Below are positions 57,690 to 64,000 of a stretch of DNA of 64,000 nucleotides, piece after piece. The stretch comes from Lumbricus terrestris (lineage: Eukaryota; Annelida; Clitellata; Crassiclitellata; Lumbricidae). Each line of letters opens with the position of its first letter. Positions within the stretch are counted from its first letter, which is position 1. Below the pieces are notes generated by a model. It was not told the DNA's origin, ran no database searches, and saw only the letters and a list, made by a program, of their open reading frames with translations. The position numbers and the translations under genes were made by a program. The DNA is taken from the NCBI GenBank assembly GCA_949752735.1, contig OX457037.1, forward strand, positions 41,487,142-41,551,141. Reading direction: 5' to 3'.

Positions 57690-57908
57690 TTTATACAGCA
57701 CACATTCAAGCTCCCTACTCAGAGACGCTCCCGACTACAGCGCGGACACTTCATCGGAGTTTCACGCCGAAGCGCCCGAGCAACTGCAAGTGAAGAACTT
57801 TCTCAATGCTCAAGGTCCCTACGCGGTGGCTTGAGGTGGATTTGAACCTGCAACCCTCCGGCTGCAAGGCAACGAACATATTACCCACTACACCAACACC
57901 ACCGCGCC
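57690..57908 (-). mobile_element. tRNA-derived SINE, copy 2 (minus)
   Basis: The minus strand starts GGCGCGGTGGTGTTGGTGTA, then has the B-box-like GGTTCAAATCC, GGGACCTTGAGCATTGAGAA, GTGTCCGCGCTGTAGTCGG, AGCGTCTCTGAGTAG, and GCTGTATAAATGG with an AAATAAAT tail. It is full-length and colinear with copy 1. Confidence 0.84.
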
Positions 57909-58282
57909 ACACACGCTCTTACGTCTGTCATCTACCCATTGTCCATTGTCCTTAGGTCAGCAATGATTGTCATTATCTCAGCAGTTATGGTCAGTGAAGG
58001 TTTATTGGATCCATAAAATTGTAGCCAGGAGAAAACATAATCTTCTAGCATGAAAATAAAAATATGATTACAAAAGCTAGATTTACAGATGGAATGATGT
58101 CAATGAATGACGCCACAGAACCACACATATACATACATATATACGGAATCCGGATATACATGTAGGTCTACAAACATAGAAAGATAGTAGATACATGAAT
58201 AGACAAACGCCATGCATACATGTGCATTCATACAATCATGCACACTGCAGTGCATACATGCATGATCGTAATCATAATTGCA

Positions 58283-58550
58283 ATCCAGTATTTATATAGC
58301 GCCACAGACGGTCAGAGGTGCTCCAAAACCGTGTCGTTGTCTTCACTGGTAAAAAGAGAGGTTTTTAAAGCGTTGGCAAAACTGATTAGAAAAACAATAA
58401 AAAGACCGACCCTGAGGGTCCAAGTTCCGGCAAGAGGACCACCCCACAATCGCGAAGCTCCTAGACTGCGACGTAGAAGTACACACCCGCAGGGCGACCA
58501 ATTGACAATGGGCCGAGGACCGAAGTGAGTAACGAGTATCCAGAGAAGCT
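58283..58550 (-). pseudogene. L2-like LINE 3' end, fragment C
   Basis: The minus strand reads RYSLRSSA, then TSTSQSRSFAIVGW, a damaged WNSLP region, FANALKTSLFTSED and VALYKYW. This order (YSLRSS, RSFxVxGP, LWNSLP, LKTxLF) is the conserved end of L2-type LINE proteins. The DNA tail is GGCGCTATATAAATAC. Frameshifts make it a relic. Confidence 0.7.
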
Positions 58551-58762
58551 ATATTAGACCTACTGGAGTATACATTAGATGCTGCAGATGAGATAGATGA
58601 CTCTAGGATGAGATAGTGTTTCGCAGAGACGGCAAGATGGTTTCGCAAGAGGAAGCATACCCCGAATTGAATGCGTTGGCGGATGGGGAGCGGATGGAGT
58701 GACAGATAGAAGAAGAGTTAATGGTTGAACTTCGCAATAGCCCCTAGGAAGAGCATTATGTA

Positions 58763-59121
58763 CAAGGCCGTAGCCAGGATTTGATTTCTGGGGGTGTTTC
58801 ACCAATTCCCCTTCCAAAAAAACTGATGACCTTTTTTAGTCATTCGCCCGAAAGCTTCAAAAAGGTCACCAATTTCCCTTCCAGAAAAACTGATGACTTT
58901 TTTATTTTATATTTTTTAGCCATCCGGCAGAAATCTTCACAAAGTGGCACCGATTAATTAATTCTGTTTTTTTAAACAGTTTTTCATTTTGGGGAGGGGT
59001 GTTTTCATGGTTTTATTTCATGGTTTTCACATCATGTGCTCGTAAATGCATTCCATTATTGCTCACATTTTCAATTTCAGGGGTGTTCAAACACCCAAAA
59101 CACCCCCTAGCTACGGTCTTG
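58763..59121 (-). mobile_element. hAT-type MITE, family CAAGGCCGTAGC, copy C (minus)
   Basis: The ends are CAAGGCCGTAGCC and CTAGCTACGGTCTTG. The flanks are ATTATGTA (58755-58762) and ATTATATA (59122-59129), an 8-bp duplication with one mismatch. At 359 bp it is longer than copies A and B because the TGACY...AGGTCA module is duplicated. Confidence 0.84.
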
Positions 59122-60249
59122 ATTATATATAGAGAGAAAGCAAAGTTACATGACCGCGGTTCTCGCGACTTCTCGGCATAAAATTCACATCTGCCAGTAC
59201 AGACTCACCTTAAAAGATTTCACCAAGGCAGCAGACCAACTGCTTAATTAAATCTGGCCTACGTGGGGGTAGTGGGTTACCTGCGTATAATTATTATAGG
59301 CCTATACATGGGTCAGTTGGACAGAGACACGTTTCTTAAGAAAGAGGAAAGAGAAAATACAATTTTTAGATAGGAAGGTGGTTTCAAGAGAAGCCAGGGT
59401 CAATCCCTTACCGCTTGATAGACAGAAAACAACTAGGCCTATCCTTTTGTGCACTGCATGGGCATATAGCAACATGCCAGCGAAAGCTCCTACATGTAGA
59501 CTGTGACGTAGTAGGTCTTTAAAGTGTGATCGGACGGTCATCGTCGGCCATGAACGGCGTCCACGCACTTATTGTCAACTCTGAATGCCGTCCTTCGACT
59601 TACATGTATATATAGGCCAGCACAGCAGCCTGGAAATGCAAGAGACATTCAAGCAGTTCTTTTATTCACTTTAAGCGTCAGCGAAGAGTTACATAGGAAT
59701 AAAGTCATATATAATTCAAAATAATAAATACCGATTGCAGACATAGATCTATATAGATACAGTACATACACATTTACACAAAATTAATTTTACAGATGGT
59801 TTTCGGCACGGAATAAATTGAGACCAAGGATAAACTCAAATTAAGGCTCACGTTAAACAGAAACCATTAGGAATTCAGTGGAGCTGCATATTTGCTTTTA
59901 GGACCAAGGACGTTTGGTCATATTAAATTTTGAGAAAGTTTAGTGAGGTGAGGTTGAATAAATTCAAACAACTAAGGACTCTATTTTGATATAGGCCAAT
60001 GTATTTCAGATTTATCAAAGTTAAAAATAGAAATTTATTGACAAATGAAGCATGGCATCAATGTCAAGTTTTCTTGTATTTCGCATAAAAAAGTGATGAT
60101 TTAAACCAGACATCAACCATTATCATTAGGAGATCAAATTTTATCCTCCACGTTGACGCTTGAAAAATGTAATTTATCTGTACAAAACTAATTTAGCACA
60201 CTAATGAAAGTAATTGATCTTCACTATTTATATATATTATATATATATA
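59122..60249. other. Gene-free stretch with a repeat copy at 59519-59606
   Basis: Segment 59519-59606 is the inverted, diverged second copy of 16640-16727 (it contains GAACGGCGTCCACGCACTTATT and GAATGCCGTCCTTCGACTTA split by a short spacer). The rest is AT-rich and empty. Confidence 0.45.
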
Positions 60250-61418
60250 CACTGTGTCCCAATAAATCGAGACCCCTTTTTATAATGTGAATAAAACAGG
60301 CAAATCTTAATCGATTTTCAAAATTTCAAAACTGTTTTTATCCTGAGATAATTATCTTACACTGATTCAAATATTAAGTTTCTGGCATGAATATTGACGT
60401 CACAATTACGTCATTTGCATCAGATAATTCAAATGTTAAGTAGGCCTACTGAACACAAATTTTTCTTTAAAAAATCTACGTTATATAGCCTACCTTAAAT
60501 ATTATTTCACAATTATAAATTTCAGTTTAATTTTATTTAAAATTTGACTAACATTATACTACAAGGTGTGTTCAAAGTGTCCGCCTTCGGCTTCAACACA
60601 AGCTTCAAGGCGCGTTCGCCATTTGCCAATTGCAGCATCAATAACCAATTGATCAAATTCTTCCCACGCATTAATGATTCGTTCACGAAGTTCTTCAATG
60701 TCTCTGATCTTTGTCTTATAAACTTTCTCTTGCATTACTCCCCAAATCTTGTAATCGACCGGGTTTAAGTCCGGGCTGTTTGGTGGCCAAAGATTAGGGG
60801 GTATGAAATCCGGGGTCTCCCTTGTCAGCATTTCAACAGTTTCACGCGCTCGGTGGGCCGGAGCGCCATCTTGCTGAAACGTGTAATATTCCGAACATTC
60901 CCGGATATCCGGCAACAACTTTTCCGACAGCAAACAATCCCGGTAGTAAGCTCCATTTATTTTTACTCCAGGTTCTATGAAGTGAATTTGTGTCTTACCA
61001 AGAGCCGAGACACCAACCGAAACCATGACTGACCGGCTAAATGTCGAGCGAGTGCGAAGCAAACGAACAGCTGAGATGTTTTTCTTAAGAGTTCCGGCGG
61101 CCGCATACACACGGCCATTTCGACTGTTCTTTCGTGTAACGATGGTAAACAACTTTTCGTCCGTGAACCATATAAAATTTACCATGTGAGCAGGATACCG
61201 ATCTAACAGTTGCTTTGACCGCTCAACCCGTGCGTGCTTGTTGGCTTCTGTTAATGACGTAATTGTGACGTCAATATTCATTCCAGAAACGTAATATTTG
61301 AATCAGTGTAAGATAATTATCTCAGGATAAAAACAGTTTAAAAATTTTGAAAATCGAGTAAGATTTGCCTGTTTTATTCACATTATAAAAAGGGGTCTCG
61401 ATTTATTGGGACACAGTG
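60250..61418 (-). mobile_element. DD37D Tc1/mariner-type transposon with 166-bp inverted repeats
   Basis: The 1169-bp element begins CACTGTGTCCCAATAAATCG and ends with the exact inverse, with TA on both sides. The inverted repeats span 60250-60415 and 61253-61418, with about six differences. The right repeat includes the first 9-10 codons of the transposase frame. The left copy lies beyond the gene's 3' end. High repeat identity suggests a fairly recent insertion. Confidence 0.92.
60559..61281 (-). CDS. Headless DD37D transposase (mariner superfamily)
   Basis: 240 codons, uninterrupted. The catalytic triad is D41 (FTDEKLF), D138 (QQDGAPAH) and D176 (LNPVDYKIW), with exactly 37 residues between the last two, the DD37D spacing of maT-like elements. 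Family members are usually about 340 residues with an N-terminal pair of helix-turn-helix DNA-binding motifs. That part is missing here. Residues 1-10 are translated inverted-repeat sequence, and recognisable transposase starts at about T11. The protein may retain a catalytic fold but should not bind its own ends, so the element is probably non-autonomous. Confidence 0.88.
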   Translation of the reverse strand: MNIDVTITSLTEANKHARVERSKQLLDRYPAHMVNFIWFTDEKLFTIVTRKNSRNGRVYAAAGTLKKNISAVRLLRTRSTFSRSVMVSVGVSALGKTQIHFIEPGVKINGAYYRDCLLSEKLLPDIRECSEYYTFQQDGAPAHRARETVEMLTRETPDFIPPNLWPPNSPDLNPVDYKIWGVMQEKVYKTKIRDIEELRERIINAWEEFDQLVIDAAIGKWRTRLEACVEAEGGHFEHTL

Positions 61419-61547
61419 TATATTATCATAGCAATTCACGAGTCCGGAGTCTAATAATATATAGCTCACTCCAAAACAAAGAGGCAGAGATAGAGACAGA
61501 CAGCTAGACAGATAGACTATACATAGACCTCTATACAGGTATATGAT

Positions 61548-61899
61548 CCAGGGGCGGAGACCTAGAGGGGGACAGGGCGGTCCCCCAATGAAAGTGTTGG
61601 GGGACGGCCCATGCATTTGTCTCCCCCCCCAATCGTTGAGCGTCAAGACTTTTTTGGCGGTGAAAATAGAAAATTTCGTCGAGATTTGGCCGGATGACTA
61701 AAAAAAGGTCATCAACTTTTTTGGCGGCGAAAATAGAAAATTTCTTCGAGATTTGGCTGGATGACTAAAAAAAGGTCATCAACTTTTTTGGCGGCGAAAA
61801 TAACATTTTTTTCGAGATTTCGCTGGTCGTCAGAAATTTTTCGGAAAATCTCGCGTCTTTCCGTCCCCCCCAATTCTCGGCCCAGGTCTCCGCCTATGG
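61548..61899. mobile_element. hAT-type MITE, TIR CCAKRGGCGGAGACC
   Basis: The ends are CCAGGGGCGGAGACC and (inverted) GGTCTCCGCCTATGG. The flanks GTATATGAT and GTATATCAT agree at 8 of 9 bases. The interior is 2.7 copies of a roughly 67-bp unit, each with GGATGACTAAAAAAAGGTCA and TTTTTTGGCGGCGAAAATAG, so the module seen once in family CAAGGCCGTAGC is amplified here. Confidence 0.8.
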
Positions 61900-61908
61900 G
61901 TATATCAT

Positions 61909-62430
<522 letters not shown>

Positions 62431-62573
62431 CACCGTGATACACAGACATAGAAAATCAGACGGTAGAGAGACTCGCACTCTGACAGGCAGACACAAAATT
62501 AATGTTCCATCAAAGAGTTTCGCTTGTGGCTCAAAGCAGAGAATTGCCGATGTCACTGCATATTTTTCAGGCA

Positions 62574-62800
62574 GTTCGGCTAGATAACTTTAAAAAGGTC
62601 ATCAGTTTCTCTTTGTTTCTTTTGCAGGAAAACTGGAATACATTCGAAGACCAGTCGGACCAGACGACTAAAAAAGGTCATCAGTTTCTTTCGCAGGGAG
62701 CCAGAGAAAAGGGTATAGGCCTACATTACATTTCAAGCCGAGTTGGACAAGACGACTGAAAAGGTCATCAGTTTTTCCGGTCGAAAGATCAAAATATGTT
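62574..62800 (+). repeat. Tandem units carrying the AAAAAGGTCATCAGTTT module
   Basis: Three units of about 85-95 bp each contain GACGACTAAAAAAGGTCATC-like sequence followed by AGTTT and a CGCAGG/GCAGGAAAA phrase. The module is the one inside the hAT-type MITEs. No flanking inverted repeats or target duplication was found, so this may be a decayed element. Confidence 0.6.
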
Positions 62801-64000
62801 TTCCAAAACTTTGGTCCTCCTTCGAAAATTTCTGTATCCGATACCCTCTGAGTCTACATAGCCTACTCTACGCAAATGCGAGCGTCTTCTACCTATGAAC
62901 TTTGTTTAATTTAACGCTTTCAGCACGGGGGGGTTTCAGCGGACATGGTGGCAATATACACAAAAAGTAGTTTAAAAAAGTCGGAAATGTGCTCAACCTG
63001 GGGGGTTGAACATGCGAGCCCCCTAATACGCCCATGGACACCTGTGAGAAGTTGGCTACCATGACTATCGAGGCCCTCTGACTGCTTACTAGGGCGCTGC
63101 AGATTTTATGGAGTTGATGATTCTTGGTTCTACACCAAGTCTCAAATAAAGGCAGCACCTAGCGAGTGAAACGATGGCTAAAATGCGATGGGCCCTCTAG
63201 CGAGTGCGCATGATGCGTCAGCTGTTCATTTTTACAACCCAGGCTTAATCCGTATAACATCAATTGGCGACATACGTAAGCGTCACACATGGTGAGGGGC
63301 ATCTTGACTTCAAAACGTAAGCGTGCAGTTTGGAGGAACATCCCAAGATCTGAGTGAAGGGGCATTTCAATTGTTCTGAAGTCTTGTTTTAAAACTGGAG
63401 TTTTGGACACGAAACGTACTTAATAGTTTTATAATTTTTAAATCAAGTAAGCATGTTAATTTTTTAGTGTGTTGTAGAGCCTACATATTAAAGAAGTTAA
63501 TACGCTTAAGTGGACTTACAAGAGATTCTGTATTAGGGCAGACCAACAGATATTGGACGAGGACGTGGAAAAAGCTTAAAGAGGCAAAGATGGCTAACCA
63601 GTTCTTGATTTGAAAATTGTAGCATATTGAAATTAAACGAATTGGACAAAAGACGAATTATGACTTCTAATAAGATTAAGGTCTAGGTTGCAGTTGTCGG
63701 CGTAATTGCAGTATCGGGGACCGTAGCATATGCAGTATCTATGGACAATGTCACATGACGACACTAGCCCTAACACTAATCCTAACCGACCCTCACGACA
63801 CCCAAGTGACCCAACCTGACCATAACCGACCATCACGACGCCTAAACTGATCCTAACCGACAATCAAGTTCCCTAATGCTGCAATTATGACCAGTTGTCT
63901 TAACCGTGCGACTGAAGCAAGTATGACATACAGGCACTAGCATCTTGCAAGGCCAATAACATGATTCAAACGATTGGTATAGCGCCATAATAAAAGTCTC
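62801..64000. other. Gene-free right end
   Basis: Near 63020 CCCCCTAATACGCCCATGG looks like one hAT-type terminus. Between 63765 and 63870, CCTAACCGACCNTCACGAC is loosely repeated. The window ends in ATAGCGCCATAATAAAAG, resembling an inverted L2/SINE tail. No gene is supported. Confidence 0.4.

Noticed and set aside
62903..63023. Possible further hAT-type MITE ending CCCATGG
   Set aside because: Only one terminus (near 63020) is convincing; no matching inverted end or 8-bp duplication was found.

Overview
The window is animal nuclear DNA. It has no operons or ribosome-binding sites. It is dominated by transposon relics, SINEs, LINE 3' ends, long trinucleotide arrays and minisatellites. One host gene is clear. 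A marine invertebrate deuterostome, perhaps an echinoderm, is the best guess. The reasons are an intact Gmr1-type Ty3/gypsy element (a group described from deuterostomes), L2-like LINEs with tRNA-derived SINEs, and very frequent TAGGCCTA palindromes. The species cannot be fixed from sequence alone.

Layout: 0-10 kb holds a 47-bp minisatellite, a dead LINE reverse transcriptase (about 2.19-3.77 kb) split by two hAT-type MITEs, a tRNA-derived SINE, further MITEs and LINE tails. At 10-14 kb, GAC/GGT triplet arrays and a CpG-rich leader precede an uninterrupted 508-codon class A GPCR (12172-13698). It has all the amine-binding signatures of a 5-HT1-type serotonin receptor. At 14-29 kb there are LINE tails, a decayed Tc1/mariner-type element with ~360-bp inverted repeats (18751-19981), long ATC, TTC and CT arrays, and a small templated insertion at 24.3 kb.

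At 29756-37283 lies a complete LTR retrotransposon. It has two 1090-bp LTRs that read as identical, a CTATG target duplication, a tRNA-Leu-type primer site and one open 1632-codon gag-pol. The order is Gag-protease-integrase-RT-RNase H, the Ty1/copia order on Ty3/gypsy-type domains. Its capsid contains a SCAN-like segment. A pure (CGT)n array of about 490 bp follows.

The 38-64 kb part has a 17-bp tandem repeat, a CORE-like SINE with an expanded ATG tail, a foldback element, a CCCT array, a 2.2-kb hAT-like element, more MITEs and SINEs, and a DD37D mariner-type element with a 240-codon headless transposase (60250-61418).

Apart from the receptor, the coding content is selfish DNA. Ten elements with 8-bp target duplications (eight TIR types) and no hAT transposase in the window point to trans-mobilisation. 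The SINEs share their 3' end with the L2-like LINEs, which suggests a SINE/LINE partnership.
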